A stretch of DNA of 64,000 nt, from NCBI GenBank assembly GCA_031976175.1, contig DALYLR010000014.1, forward strand, positions 13,082 to 77,081, read 5' to 3'. The stretch is from DMER01 sp003451645. Lineage in GTDB: Bacteria > Pseudomonadota > Alphaproteobacteria > Micropepsales > Micropepsaceae. The notes under the pieces are model-generated. The model ran no database searches. It was not told the origin of the DNA and saw only the letters and a list, made by a program, of their open reading frames with translations. Positions 53,506 through 62,571 of the stretch are shown piece after piece (position 1 is the stretch's first letter; each line of letters opens with the position of its first letter). The translations under genes were made by a program, and so were the position numbers.

Positions 53506-53988
53506 TTAGACTTTGTCGCGGTTGTCCAGGGCTTTGGACAATTGCTCCTGCTCCACCCTGCTGAGGTCTGGTTCGGCTTTCTGAACTTGCCGCCTGTTTA
53601 CCCAGATAATCACAGCCCCGCCCGCCGCAAACAGCAGCAAAAAAGGCCCAAACCACAGCGCCCAGGTACCCAGACCCAGCTTTGGCTTCAGCAGCGCATA
53701 GTCGCCATACCGGCTAACGAAATAGTCCCGGATCTCTGGGTCGGTGCGCCCCGCAGCGATCTGTTCGCGCACTATGCGGCGCATTTCACGGGCAAGGTCG
53801 GCTTCGCTGTCGTCTAGTGATTCACTTTGGCAAACAACGCAGCGCATTTCCTGAAATAAGCTGCGCGCTCGTGCCTCAAGTGCTGGATCAGCAAGGGCCT
53901 CGCGCGGGTCCAGACCTGCCCCGCCAGCCAGGGCCATGGACTGAGCGGCCACAACGCTAAACACCACCTTCATCAGCCAACGGAGCAT
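53506..53988 (-). CDS. ccmH: Cytochrome c maturation protein CcmH (CycL)
   Basis: A 160-residue membrane thiol-redox protein that reduces apocytochrome c for haem ligation. It has a signal peptide (VVFSVVAAQSMALA), the redox motif RCVVCQSESLDDSEADLA in a periplasmic three-helix domain, and one C-terminal helix (LWFGPFLLLFAAGGAVIIWV). The SESxxDS element after the CxxC is family-specific. It follows ccmF by nine bases. It corresponds to the short CcmH form, without the fused TPR (CcmI) part, and no ccmI is present in the window. Confidence 0.95.
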   Translation of the reverse strand: MLRWLMKVVFSVVAAQSMALAGGAGLDPREALADPALEARARSLFQEMRCVVCQSESLDDSEADLAREMRRIVREQIAAGRTDPEIRDYFVSRYGDYALLKPKLGLGTWALWFGPFLLLFAAGGAVIIWVNRRQVQKAEPDLSRVEQEQLSKALDNRDKV

Positions 53989-53997
53989 CGGCCACTC

Positions 53998-55968
53998 CTA
54001 TTCCGCAGGTGCCAATGCGCGGCTGTCCCGCGCCCCGACGCCTATGCGATAGCGCCGGTCCGCAAGCGACAAGAGGCCCCCAAAGGCCATTATCACTGCC
54101 CCCGCCCAAATGAACGCCACTAGCGGCTTCACATACAGATTGACCACAATGCTGCCATCCTGCGGCTCGCCGATCGCCACGTAGACATCGCGCACGATGT
54201 TTGTGGAGATAGCTGCCTCAGTCGTTTGCATCTCGCGACCAGGGAAGCGCCAACGCTCAGGGCGCAAGATCGCAATCGTCTGGCCATTTTCGATCACAGC
54301 GATGCTTGCGCGCGTGGCTGTATAGTTCGGCCCCGCGACATCCAGCTCCAGACTACGCAACTGGACTGTGTATCCTGCGATGAGCGCACTCTGCCCTGGC
54401 CGCAGGACCGCCGCACCATCGCGCGTCCAAGCGGATACGCCAACAATACCGACGATCAGAACGCCCAATCCCATATGGCCCAAGGTCATGCCCCAAACGC
54501 TGAGCGGCGCCATTTGCAGCCGGCCAAGCTTCTTGGACAGCCCCCCATCACCCGCTCTGCGCCAAGTATCGCTGAGACTGCCGGTCACAATCCACGTCGC
54601 TAGACCAAGGCCAAGTGCTGCTGCCCAATCCGGCAGGCCAAAGAAGGCCAGCGTCACGCAAACGACCGCCAAGCTCTGAGCGAACGCAGGCAAGAGGTGC
54701 TCGACGGGCAAATCAAGGCGCGCCCGCCGCCAGGTAAGAAAGACGCCAATCGGGATCGCCACCAGACCCAAACTCACGATGGGCGGAAAGAAGAAGTTAT
54801 AGACTTGCGGCCCGACCGACAGGCTGGCATCGGTCAGCGCTTGATAGATCAACGGATATAGAGTGGCCAAAAGAACGGCCGCGGCTGCGACCGTCAACAC
54901 AACATTGTTCAGCAAGATGGCACTCTCGCGGCTAACCGGTGCAAAAACGCCCCCTCCCGACAAATCTCGCGCCCGCCACGCATAAAGTGCAAGAGACCCG
55001 CCGATAAAGACTCCCAAGATGGCCAGGATGAAGGTGCCGCGCGCCGGGTCCGTCGCAAAGGCATGCACCGAGGTGAGTACGCCGGAGCGGACCAAAAATG
55101 TGCCAAGCAAACTCGCTGAAAACGCCAGGATCGCCAGCAACACGGTCCAGCTCTTTAGAGCCTCCCGCCGCTCGACCACAATGGCCGAATGCAGAAGCGC
55201 TGTCGCCGCCAGCCAGGGAATAAAGCTTGCGTTCTCAACAGGGTCCCATGCCCACCAGCCGCCCCAGCCAAGTTCGTAATAGGCCCACCAGCTGCCCATG
55301 GCGATACCAAGGGTCAGCGCCACCCAGGCGGCAAGCGTCCAGGGCCGGACCCAGCGTGCCCAAACCGCATCAACCCGGCCCTCAAGCAAGGCTGCGATGG
55401 CGAAGGAAAAAGCGACGCTTAGGCCCACATAGCCCGCGTAAAGCATGGGCGGGTGAAAGGCCAAGCCTGGGTCTTGCAACAAAGGGTTCAGGCCCTGCCC
55501 CTGTAAAGGACCCGGCACCATCCGCTCAAAGGGATTGGACGTGAACAGAATGAACAGAAGGAACGCCACTCCTATTGATCCTTGCACGGACAACACACGC
55601 GCCTTGAAGGAGGGGGTAAGGATGTCCCCGAACACTGCTACTGCGGCGCCAAACGCGCCCAAGATCAGGACCCAGAGCAGCATGGAGCCTTCATGATTGC
55701 CCCACACGCCGCTAATCTTGTAAAGCATTGGCTTTTCGGTATGGCTGTTCTGCGCCACATTGGCGACCGAGAAATCGCTTTGCACGTAAGCGTAAGTGAG
55801 CGCCAGGAACGCCAGGGCAATGAGACCTGCCTGAGCGAGGGCTACAGGACTTGCCACCCGCATGAGCGCGCGATCTCCCGTTGCGGCCCCATAGGCGGGC
55901 AGGATGGTTTGCAAGACCGCACACAACAGAGCGAGAGTGAGCACATATTGCCCAAGCTCTGGGATCAT
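53998..55968 (-). CDS. ccmF: Cytochrome c haem lyase subunit CcmF
   Basis: A 656-residue polytopic protein with about 15 helices that takes haem from holo-CcmE and, with CcmH, attaches it to apocytochromes. The WWD haem-handling motif is present as WGGWWAWDPVENASFIPWL, and SRESAILLNNVVL and GLDRAFHPPML-type segments (LAFHPPMLYAGYVG) are conserved. ATG 55968 gives MIPELGQYVLTLALL, the normal start, and overlaps the ccmE stop as ATGA; a longer upstream frame is rejected. Length is normal. Confidence 0.96.
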   Translation of the reverse strand: MIPELGQYVLTLALLCAVLQTILPAYGAATGDRALMRVASPVALAQAGLIALAFLALTYAYVQSDFSVANVAQNSHTEKPMLYKISGVWGNHEGSMLLWVLILGAFGAAVAVFGDILTPSFKARVLSVQGSIGVAFLLFILFTSNPFERMVPGPLQGQGLNPLLQDPGLAFHPPMLYAGYVGLSVAFSFAIAALLEGRVDAVWARWVRPWTLAAWVALTLGIAMGSWWAYYELGWGGWWAWDPVENASFIPWLAATALLHSAIVVERREALKSWTVLLAILAFSASLLGTFLVRSGVLTSVHAFATDPARGTFILAILGVFIGGSLALYAWRARDLSGGGVFAPVSRESAILLNNVVLTVAAAAVLLATLYPLIYQALTDASLSVGPQVYNFFFPPIVSLGLVAIPIGVFLTWRRARLDLPVEHLLPAFAQSLAVVCVTLAFFGLPDWAAALGLGLATWIVTGSLSDTWRRAGDGGLSKKLGRLQMAPLSVWGMTLGHMGLGVLIVGIVGVSAWTRDGAAVLRPGQSALIAGYTVQLRSLELDVAGPNYTATRASIAVIENGQTIAILRPERWRFPGREMQTTEAAISTNIVRDVYVAIGEPQDGSIVVNLYVKPLVAFIWAGAVIMAFGGLLSLADRRYRIGVGARDSRALAPAE

Positions 55969-56441
55969 GGTGTGGGCCCCGCAGGCGCTTGGTTCGGGTG
56001 CGGAGCCGGCGTGCCATGCTTCCACACACCGCGATCCTTCAGCGCCTTGGCTACCTCTTGCGGCATGTAGTTCTCATCGTGCTTGGCCATGATGGTGCTC
56101 GCGGCAAAAACGTCGCCCGCAAGCTTACCCGTCGCGACAACACCTTGCCCCTCGCGGAAAAGATCGGGGATCACGCCCTGATATTTGACAACCATCGAGG
56201 CCTGACCGTCTGAGACGCGAAAACGCAGAACCCCTGCTGTCGATTTGTCAACGCTTCCGGCCTCAACCAGCCCTCCCAGATTGAAGCGCTGTCCGTCGGC
56301 GATCTTCTTAGTTCGCAAATCACTGGGTGAATAGAAAAACGTCACCTGATCGCCAAGCGCGAACAAGGTCAGCATGATCGCCAGGCCACCTATGGCGGCC
56401 GACGACAGAACGAGCAACGCACGACGCTGGCGGCGGGTCAT
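55965..56441 (-). CDS. ccmE: Haem chaperone CcmE (CycJ)
   Basis: A 158-residue membrane-anchored periplasmic chaperone. One helix (ALLVLSSAAIGGLAIMLTLFAL) is followed by an OB-fold (VTFFYSPSDL, FNLGGLVEAGSV, FRVSDG, VKYQGVIPDLFREGQGVVATG). The haem-binding histidine is in AKHDENYMPQEV, matching HDENY of the family. ATG 56441 (MTRRQRRALL) is chosen; an upstream ATG at 56477 overlaps the methyltransferase stop. It is the first ccm gene of this group and follows the rsmB-like gene by about 32 bases. Confidence 0.95.
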   Translation of the reverse strand: MTRRQRRALLVLSSAAIGGLAIMLTLFALGDQVTFFYSPSDLRTKKIADGQRFNLGGLVEAGSVDKSTAGVLRFRVSDGQASMVVKYQGVIPDLFREGQGVVATGKLAGDVFAASTIMAKHDENYMPQEVAKALKDRGVWKHGTPAPHPNQAPAGPTP

Positions 56442-56473
56442 GTCCGATAGGTATAGGGCCAAAGGCCTGCAGT

Positions 56474-57688
56474 TCAAGTCTTGCGGAAAAGTGCCGCATA
56501 GAACCCATCGGTTTGGGTTTGGGCGGGGCTCCAGCGTTGCGACGTGAGGAGGCGCAAGTGCGGTACACGAATCTGGGCCGCTTCAGCCTGGTCCTCGCCC
56601 TCGCACCGCAGCAAAGAGCAGGTCACAAAGAGGATATGCCCACCGCTGCGGCACAATTCCACCGCACGATCCAGCGCTTGCAGTTGCGCAGCTTGATGGG
56701 CCTGCAGGCGCGAGTCATCTAGTGTCCACCTCGCCTCTGGGTTGCGCCGCCAGGTCCCACTGCCAGAACACGGCGCATCAACCAACACTGCATCTGCGAT
56801 ACCCTCCTGCAGTTGCGGATGGTCCGCATAAGGATCGCCAACAAGCTCGATCATCGTCGCGCCAGCCCGCACCGCCCGCGGCGCCAGCCGGCCTAGTCTT
56901 TGGGCATCGACGTCGCAGGCCAAGAGCTGACCCTTGTTGTGCATGCGCGCAGCCAGCGCCAATGTCTTTCCACCGGCGCCCGCGCAAAGATCGATGACGC
57001 GCTGCCCTGCGGTCACCGGCAGCAATGCCGTTGCTGCTTGGCTACCAGCATCTTGAACCTCTACCCACCCTTGGGCAAAGGCATCATGCGCATCAAGTTT
57101 GACTGCGTCCGCGAGCCGCAGTGCGTCGGGCGTCAGCGCTAGTTCTTCGGCCTCAACGCCCTCTCTTGCCAGCGCAGCTTTAGCGACCGGCCGCGTCGTC
57201 TTGAGACGGTTGATGCGCAAGTCCAGCGCCGCCCGGGCTTGCATGGCCTCCATTTCAGCATCGAGCGTGTCCCCAAGACTGCGGGCCAGTTCGCTATGCA
57301 ACCAAGCTGGGTAATTGAACCGCACCCATGGGTCTCGGGATTGGGACGCTGGCTCGGCCAAAAGCATGGTCTCGCAACGCGAAAGTTCGCCCACCGCGTG
57401 GGGGCCATCCGCACACTGAGCAGCGATTGCGTCTGGGGTCAGACCGTCCAGGCGCAACGACCCAAGGACCAGCGCACGCGGCTCTGCCTTGCTGCCCATC
57501 AGGTTTGCGCATTCGTTGCGCCGGCGCAGCACGTGATAGACCCGTGCCTCAATCGCCCTTCGGTCGCTCGATCCGGCATAACGGTTGGCGCGCGCCCATT
57601 CATTCAGCGTCACGTCCGCTGCTCTGCGCCGGTTCAAAATATCGTCGAGGATCGTAATGGCAGCCTTAAGCCTGGCGCCGGGGGTCAT
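56474..57688 (-). CDS. RsmB/Sun-family rRNA cytosine-C5 methyltransferase
   Basis: A 404-residue enzyme with an N-terminal NusB-like helical domain (RLKAAITILDDILNRRRAADV, RAIEARVYHVLRRRNE) and a C-terminal AdoMet domain: VIDLCAGAGGKTLALAARM, ACDVDAQRLGRLAPRA and DAPCSGSGTWRRNPEARW with the first catalytic cysteine. The second cysteine is in FVTCSLLRCEGEDQ. This is the fold of RsmB, which methylates C967 of 16S rRNA. Other paralogues of this family exist in alphaproteobacteria, so I leave the symbol empty. It may be co-transcribed with ccmE. Confidence 0.88.
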   Translation of the reverse strand: MTPGARLKAAITILDDILNRRRAADVTLNEWARANRYAGSSDRRAIEARVYHVLRRRNECANLMGSKAEPRALVLGSLRLDGLTPDAIAAQCADGPHAVGELSRCETMLLAEPASQSRDPWVRFNYPAWLHSELARSLGDTLDAEMEAMQARAALDLRINRLKTTRPVAKAALAREGVEAEELALTPDALRLADAVKLDAHDAFAQGWVEVQDAGSQAATALLPVTAGQRVIDLCAGAGGKTLALAARMHNKGQLLACDVDAQRLGRLAPRAVRAGATMIELVGDPYADHPQLQEGIADAVLVDAPCSGSGTWRRNPEARWTLDDSRLQAHQAAQLQALDRAVELCRSGGHILFVTCSLLRCEGEDQAEAAQIRVPHLRLLTSQRWSPAQTQTDGFYAALFRKT

Positions 57689-57846
57689 CGTTCAAACCCT
57701 TCCATTGACTCGGCCCCGAATATTAACCGCGCAAAGTAGGATGCGCTTTCTAAACGCCCAATCCTGTCCGGTTGAGCCAGATCAAGGTCAGGAGAATTTC
57801 CCGTGCCCAGTTCTTGGGCATCAGATCTCAGGACGGAGGACACACC

Positions 57847-58377
57847 ATGCCTTGCCTGGTCGTTTATTACTCATTCTCGGGCAACAACAGGATCTTGGGC
57901 GACCATTTGGCCGCACGCCTCAACGCGCCAGCCGCAATCATAGAGCCGGCGTCAGCGCGGACAGGGTTCTCGATCTTTCTGGATTTGTTGTTCAACAGGC
58001 GGCCGAGGGTCCTGCCCCTTCAGGCAGACCCATCGGCCTTCGACCACATTCTGTTTGTGGCACCGATTTGGAACCGTCACATTGCCCACCCTATGCAAAC
58101 CGCAATGGCAAGTCTAAAGGGCCGCGTGAAGGCGTGTTCTTTTGCAACATTATGTGGCGCCGTCCGGCCCGGTCAGATTGAGGTGATAACCAAGGACCTG
58201 ACAAGCGCTATAGGCCTCGCCCCCGCGAATGTTTGGCTCCTCCCATTGACCGAGCTGACCAAAGCGGTGAAAGGACCCGTTCGCGAAGAGGACATGATCG
58301 AGCGCGTGACGCCTGAGCACCTTTTCCACTTCAAACCCCAAATCGACGCGATCATTGCGGCCTTGGGGTCCCGCTAA
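57847..58377 (+). CDS. Flavodoxin-like protein
   Basis: A 176-residue protein starting MPCLVVYYSFSGNNRILGDHLAARL, whose SFSGNNR loop is the flavodoxin FMN phosphate-binding site (usual T/S-x-TGNT). FDHILFVAPIWNRHIAHPMQTAM is the second FMN-contact region. I start at ATG 57847 with GGAGG seven bases upstream. Flavodoxin-fold proteins of this size act as small electron carriers or NAD(P)H:quinone reductases. Tryptophan at the isoalloxazine position (IWNRH) resembles the WrbA/flavodoxin group. It is convergent with guaB, with only three bases between stops. Its redox partner is not evident. Confidence 0.8.
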   Translation: MPCLVVYYSFSGNNRILGDHLAARLNAPAAIIEPASARTGFSIFLDLLFNRRPRVLPLQADPSAFDHILFVAPIWNRHIAHPMQTAMASLKGRVKACSFATLCGAVRPGQIEVITKDLTSAIGLAPANVWLLPLTELTKAVKGPVREEDMIERVTPEHLFHFKPQIDAIIAALGSR

Positions 58378-58380
58378 GGT

Positions 58381-59853
58381 CTATCCTGGCGTGTTGTAGT
58401 TCGGGCTTTCGCGCGTCACCGTAATCGAATGCACATGGCTTTCGCGAAGGCCCGCACCCGTTATCCTCACAAAGCGCGCGTTCTTTTGGAACTCCGCGAT
58501 TGTATGGGCTCCGGTGTACCCCATGGAGGCACGCAAGCCCCCGACCAATTGGTGGATTACCGCGCCAACCGGGCCTTTGTAGGCAACCTGCCCTTCAACG
58601 CCCTCAGGCACCAGCTTCATCGTCTCTTGCACATCTTGCTGGAAGTAGCGGTCAGCCGAGCCCCGCGCCATTGCGCCGACACTGCCCATGCCGCGATAGG
58701 CCTTGAACGAGCGGCCCTGATAGATGAAGACCTCGCCCGGCGCTTCATCCGTCCCGGCAAAGAGCGATCCCATCATGGCGGCGTTGGCGCCCGAGGCTAT
58801 GGCTTTGGCCAGATCGCCGGAATATTTGATGCCGCCATCCGCAACGACCGGGATGCCCGCTTTGGCCGCCACGTCCACCACATCCATGATCGCGGTAAGC
58901 TGCGGCACGCCGACACCCGCCACCACCCTTGTGGTGCAGATGGAGCCGGGCCCAATACCCACTTTAACGGCATCCGCTCCTGCGTCGATCAGCGCGCGCG
59001 CGGCATCGGCGGTAGCGATGTTCCCGGCCAGAACCTGTGTCGCGTTGGACTCCCGCTTGATGCGATTAACGGCCTCTATAACGCGCACGGAATGCCCGTG
59101 GGCGGTATCGACGACGATGAGATCAGCACCCGCAGCAATGAGACGCCCGGTCCGCTCAAACCCCTCCTCGCCCACGGTTGTCGCCGCAGCGGCCAGAAGA
59201 CGCCCCTCAGCATCCTTTGCCGCATTGGGATGGGCTTGTGCCTTTTCAATGTCCTTCACTGTGATGAGACCGATGCAGCGATAGGCATCATCCACCACCA
59301 GCAGCTTCTCAATCCGGTATTTGTGCAGGAGACGCTTGGCTTCTGCCTTATCTACGCCCTCTCTCACCGTCACCAGGTTCTCATGCGTCATCAGCTCACG
59401 CACTGGCTGGATCGGGTTCGACGCAAAGCGCACATCGCGATTGGTCAAAATACCGACCAGCTTTCCAGTTCGAGGCTCAGTCACCGGCACGCCCGATATC
59501 TTGTGCCGCGCCATGAGCGCTTGCGCCTCTGACAAGGTTGCATCTGGACCGATGGTCACAGGATTGACGACCATGCCGCTCTCGAACTTCTTGACCTGGG
59601 CGACTTGCTCGGCCTGTTCATCCGGCTTGAGGTTGCGGTGAACAACCCCGATCCCGCCCGCTTGCGCCATGGCAATCGCCAGTCGTGACTCCGTCACCGT
59701 GTCCATCGCTGCGGACAGTAAGGGAATGCCAAGCTCAATCGTTTTGGTTAGGCGCGTATTCGTGCGAACAGCCGAGGGCAGCACCTCGCTTGCCGCTGGC
59801 ACCAGCAGCACGTCGTCAAAGGTCAATGCATCGCGAATGGAAATTGAGGTCAA
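58381..59853 (-). CDS. guaB: Inosine-5'-monophosphate dehydrogenase
   Basis: A 490-residue IMPDH that oxidises IMP to XMP, the first committed step of GMP synthesis. The sequence starts with FDDVLLVPAASEV, has two CBS domains between residues about 95 and 210, and the catalytic loop GIGPGSICTTRVV with Cys306. Phosphate-binding motifs VADGGIKYSGDLAKA and GSLFAGTDEAPGE, and the flap YRGMGSVGAM, are intact. Length and CBS pair are normal. Its promoter should lie in the 185 bases upstream, which it shares with a divergent EF-hand gene. Confidence 0.97.
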   Translation of the reverse strand: MTSISIRDALTFDDVLLVPAASEVLPSAVRTNTRLTKTIELGIPLLSAAMDTVTESRLAIAMAQAGGIGVVHRNLKPDEQAEQVAQVKKFESGMVVNPVTIGPDATLSEAQALMARHKISGVPVTEPRTGKLVGILTNRDVRFASNPIQPVRELMTHENLVTVREGVDKAEAKRLLHKYRIEKLLVVDDAYRCIGLITVKDIEKAQAHPNAAKDAEGRLLAAAATTVGEEGFERTGRLIAAGADLIVVDTAHGHSVRVIEAVNRIKRESNATQVLAGNIATADAARALIDAGADAVKVGIGPGSICTTRVVAGVGVPQLTAIMDVVDVAAKAGIPVVADGGIKYSGDLAKAIASGANAAMMGSLFAGTDEAPGEVFIYQGRSFKAYRGMGSVGAMARGSADRYFQQDVQETMKLVPEGVEGQVAYKGPVGAVIHQLVGGLRASMGYTGAHTIAEFQKNARFVRITGAGLRESHVHSITVTRESPNYNTPG

Positions 59854-60038
59854 CGATCCGGTCTCCCGTCACTCAGAGTGATTGCGTTGACGAGGCGTCC
59901 TATCACGCTGCACTGCGAAACGCAAAGTCGGACGAATGACCTACGCCAAAGTCAACACCGCGACAGTGCGCCACAATCCAGGATGGTTAAACCTATGGCA
60001 ATTTTGAGCATTGTTCATGTCTAGACCATGGGTTCGTC

Positions 60039-60476
60039 ATGTCGCGCCATATGAATTCTCTCGCGATCATTGCCCTCTGTGCAATCGCCGTTGCCGCACC
60101 TGTCAATGCCGCCAAGCGCAAGCCGGTTCAGCAGGCCGCAGCACCCGCGGCCGCGGCACCCGCCACGGGGGTTTGCTACCTCAAAGCTGATGGCAGTCCA
60201 TCGGCCTTTGATGCCATCGACACCCGCCGCACAGGTGCCGTCAACCTCGACATCTGGAAAGCCTATTATGGGCAGCGCTACAGCGAACTGTCGGCGGAGC
60301 GTAAGAAAAAGACCAATGTTGACCGTTATCTCAAATATGCAGGCGCACGCTTCAAAGGCTTGGACAAGGACCGCAACGGTCAAGTGACCTGCGCCGAATA
60401 CAAGGCCTCGATCGAGAGGATGAAAGCCGCGCGCGTTGCCAAGGCAGCCGCTGCTGCAAAGTCCAAAGCAAGATAA
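60039..60476 (+). CDS. Secreted EF-hand protein
   Basis: A 145-residue protein with a signal peptide (LAIIALCAIAVAAPVNAA), an alanine-rich linker and two helix-loop-helix elements. The second contains a canonical EF-hand loop, DKDRNGQVTCAE, with Asp-1, Asp-3, Asn-5 and Glu-12, so calcium binding is likely. The first (DAIDTRRTGAVNLDIW) is degenerate. The C-terminus is lysine/alanine-rich. The start may be ATG 60039 or 60051; the latter begins directly at the hydrophobic segment. Function beyond calcium binding is unknown. It converges on rlmE with five bases between stops. Confidence 0.82.
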   Translation: MSRHMNSLAIIALCAIAVAAPVNAAKRKPVQQAAAPAAAAPATGVCYLKADGSPSAFDAIDTRRTGAVNLDIWKAYYGQRYSELSAERKKKTNVDRYLKYAGARFKGLDKDRNGQVTCAEYKASIERMKAARVAKAAAAAKSKAR

Positions 60477-60481
60477 CGGTA

Positions 60482-61159
60482 TCACCCAGCCCTAAACCCG
60501 GTCCCCAGCACATACATCTCTGTGGAATCGGCCCGTGAGGCGGGTGGCTTGATGTGCACAACTTTCGCGAAGTGACGCTTCAATAGGTCGAGCAGGGTCT
60601 TCTCTGTGCCACCTTGCCGGACCTTACAAAGAAACGCGCCGCCTGGTCTCAAGATCTCGATGGCAAAGGCGAGTGCCGCTTCGCACAGCGCCATAATGCG
60701 CAAGTGATCCGTCTCCCGATGGCCGGTGGTATTGGGTGCCATATCGCTCAGAACGACATCAACCAGCCCACCCGCCAGCGCCCTGAGCCGGTCCGGCGCC
60801 TCTTCAGCCATGAAATCCAAGCACTCCAGGGTCACCCCTGGAATGGGATCCATCTCCAAGATGTCGATCCCGATCACCTTGCCCTGCGGCCCAACCTTGT
60901 CTGCCGCCACTTGCGCCCAGCCACCGGGTGCGGCCCCTAAGTCGATGACGATGGCGCCGCGCTTCAGCAGGCGGTGCTTTTGGTCCACCTCGATTAGCTT
61001 GAACGCAGCACGCGAGCGATAGCCTTTGGCCTTTGCAGCCTTGACATAGGGGTCGTTGAGCTGACGCTCCAGCCACTTCTGGCTAGCAACAGTGCGTCCG
61101 CGCGCGGTCTTGAGCCGCGTCTTCAGACCATCTGTGGCGGGCCCTTTGCGCGACATCAT
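60482..61159 (-). CDS. rlmE: 23S rRNA (uridine-2'-O)-methyltransferase RlmE (FtsJ/RrmJ)
   Basis: A 225-residue methyltransferase that modifies U2552 of 23S rRNA. Motifs: YRSRAAFKLIEVDQKHRLL, VIDLGAAPGGWAQVA (AdoMet site), VDVVLSDMAPNTTGHRETDH and FLCKVRQGGTEKTLL. The K-D-K-E catalytic set is Lys in AAFKL, Asp in LSDMAP, Lys in LCKV and Glu in DSTEMYV. The basic N-terminus (GLKTRLKTARGRTVASQKW) is typical of alphaproteobacterial forms. It overlaps the upstream ppx/gppA stop as ATGA, indicating a transcript Ppx-RlmE. Confidence 0.96.
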   Translation of the reverse strand: MMSRKGPATDGLKTRLKTARGRTVASQKWLERQLNDPYVKAAKAKGYRSRAAFKLIEVDQKHRLLKRGAIVIDLGAAPGGWAQVAADKVGPQGKVIGIDILEMDPIPGVTLECLDFMAEEAPDRLRALAGGLVDVVLSDMAPNTTGHRETDHLRIMALCEAALAFAIEILRPGGAFLCKVRQGGTEKTLLDLLKRHFAKVVHIKPPASRADSTEMYVLGTGFRAG

Positions 61160-62280
61160 GGGGCTGGCGCGGACTTGGCGCGGCGGCGCCCGCGATGCGT
61201 GCGGTTTGAGCGCTGCCGCCGCCGGTGTTCACTGGCCTCCGCATCAGCGCCTTCCATGAGGGCCAAGAGCATTCCCTCCCGCAAGCCACGGTCCGCCACC
61301 CGCAATTTGTCCGCAGGCCAAAGACCATACAGTGCCTCCAGAATCGCGAGCCCAGGGATCACCAGCTCAGCGCGCTCTGGCCCCACGCTTGGGTGCGCCG
61401 CGCGTTCCGCACGCGTCATACCAGACAATGACTTGATGATGGTTAGCACAGACTCTCGCGGGACCCATGCGCCGTCGACCTTGCTCCGGTCATATTTTTC
61501 CAGCTTCAGGTGAATGCCGGCGATGGTGGTCACCGTCCCCGACGTGCCAAGCAAGTGATAATTCTGAGGCAGTGCTGGTGCGCCATTCTTCAAAGCTGCG
61601 TCGATCACGGCGCTGAGCCGCCCTCGGACGTCGCCAACCATGCGCGCATAGACGTCCGGAGAATCGAGATGCGGATGCATCGCGTCAGCCAAAGTAACAA
61701 CGCCCAATGGCAGACTGGCCCAGCCCATGATGTCCGGCTCAGCTTTCGCCAAATCGAGCCAGATCAATTCCGTCGACCCTCCCCCAATATCGAACACGAG
61801 GGCAGCCTCGTAGCTGCGATCCAGAAGCGGCGTCACCGAGCGGGCCGCCAATCGCGCTTCCTCAATTGGGGGGATGATATCGAACCGGATACCCGTCTGG
61901 CGCACCACTTGGTCGATAAACTCTGGGCCATTGCTTGCCGTCCGGCAAGCCTCCGTGGCGATGGCCCGCCAGCGTGTAACGCCGCGACGGCGCATCTTCT
62001 GTGCGCAGATGTGAATCGCATCGATGGCACGGCCAATAGCGATCTGCGAAAGCTCGCCTGTGCGTGCGAGCCCTTCTCCCAAACGAACGGTCCGGGAAAA
62101 TGCATCGAGAACCTTGAACCCTTTGCTATCGGCGCGTGCGATCAGGAGCCGGCAGTTATTTGTGCCGAGATCGAGCGCCGCATAGATATGCCCATAGCGC
62201 CCCGGCGGCGCAGTTCCGCGCGGGTGTTTTGGGCGCACACCCTCTTGGGGGCGTCTGTTTTGCGCCACAGCCCTATCCAC
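61156..62280 (-). CDS. Ppx/GppA-family exopolyphosphatase
   Basis: A 374-residue ASKHA-fold phosphatase acting on polyphosphate and/or pppGpp. Phosphate-1 is YAALDLGTNNCRLLIA, phosphate-2 is AALVFDIGGGSTELIWLD, and the catalytic Glu is in ATEACRTASNG. The regulatory HD-like C-terminal domain of the longer GppA/Ppx is absent; it ends soon after ELVIPGLAILEALYGLWP with an arginine-rich tail (HRRRQRSNRTHRGRRRAK). The N-terminal 25 residues are also basic and Pro-rich. It overlaps rlmE. Whether Ppx or GppA activity dominates cannot be told. Confidence 0.92.
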   Translation of the reverse strand: MDRAVAQNRRPQEGVRPKHPRGTAPPGRYGHIYAALDLGTNNCRLLIARADSKGFKVLDAFSRTVRLGEGLARTGELSQIAIGRAIDAIHICAQKMRRRGVTRWRAIATEACRTASNGPEFIDQVVRQTGIRFDIIPPIEEARLAARSVTPLLDRSYEAALVFDIGGGSTELIWLDLAKAEPDIMGWASLPLGVVTLADAMHPHLDSPDVYARMVGDVRGRLSAVIDAALKNGAPALPQNYHLLGTSGTVTTIAGIHLKLEKYDRSKVDGAWVPRESVLTIIKSLSGMTRAERAAHPSVGPERAELVIPGLAILEALYGLWPADKLRVADRGLREGMLLALMEGADAEASEHRRRQRSNRTHRGRRRAKSAPAP

Positions 62281-62420
62281 TCATTTGTGGCTGAACGGCG
62301 CGATCGCTCAAGACACCGGGGATCCAACCTCCCGGCTGCCCGCGGCACGTTCAGCGTGTTTCTAACTCAAAAGCTATGCTAGCACGCTGCGGCAATGCCA
62401 CAAGCGCGTTAGTCAGCCTC

Positions 62421-62451
62421 TTGTAAAATTGTTTAGAATGGGGCTTATACG
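62421..62451 (+). promoter_or_regulatory. Candidate promoter of tRNA-Gln
   Basis: TTGTAA at 62421-62426 and TTATAC or TATACG at 62445-62451 are spaced 18-19 bases apart. The tRNA begins 20 bases downstream. Spacing is slightly wide, so confidence is limited. Confidence 0.4.
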
Positions 62452-62470
62452 ATGCCCCACGACGGCCCTT

Positions 62471-62544
62471 TGGGGGATCGTCTAATGGTAGGACCCTGGA
62501 TTCTGATTCCAGTTGTCTAGGTTCGAATCCTAGTCCCCCAGCCA
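62471..62544 (+). tRNA. tRNA-Gln (anticodon CTG), CCA encoded
   Basis: A 74-base cloverleaf. The seven-base-pair acceptor stem is TGGGGGA with TCCCCCA, the discriminator is G and CCA is encoded. The anticodon arm is CTGGA-TTCTGAT-TCCAG with anticodon CTG, and the T arm contains GGTTCGAATCC. The 5' T and discriminator G are typical of glutamine tRNAs. It stands alone between ppx/gppA and the NlpC/P60-like gene. Confidence 0.95.
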
Positions 62545-62571
62545 ACCCGAGCGTTCAATTGCCCAGCCGCT

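Noticed and set aside
53988..53998. Missing ccmG between ccmF and ccmH as an anomaly
   Set aside because: In alphaproteobacterial cycHJKL-type loci the ccmG gene normally lies elsewhere with ccmABCD, so its absence here is expected.
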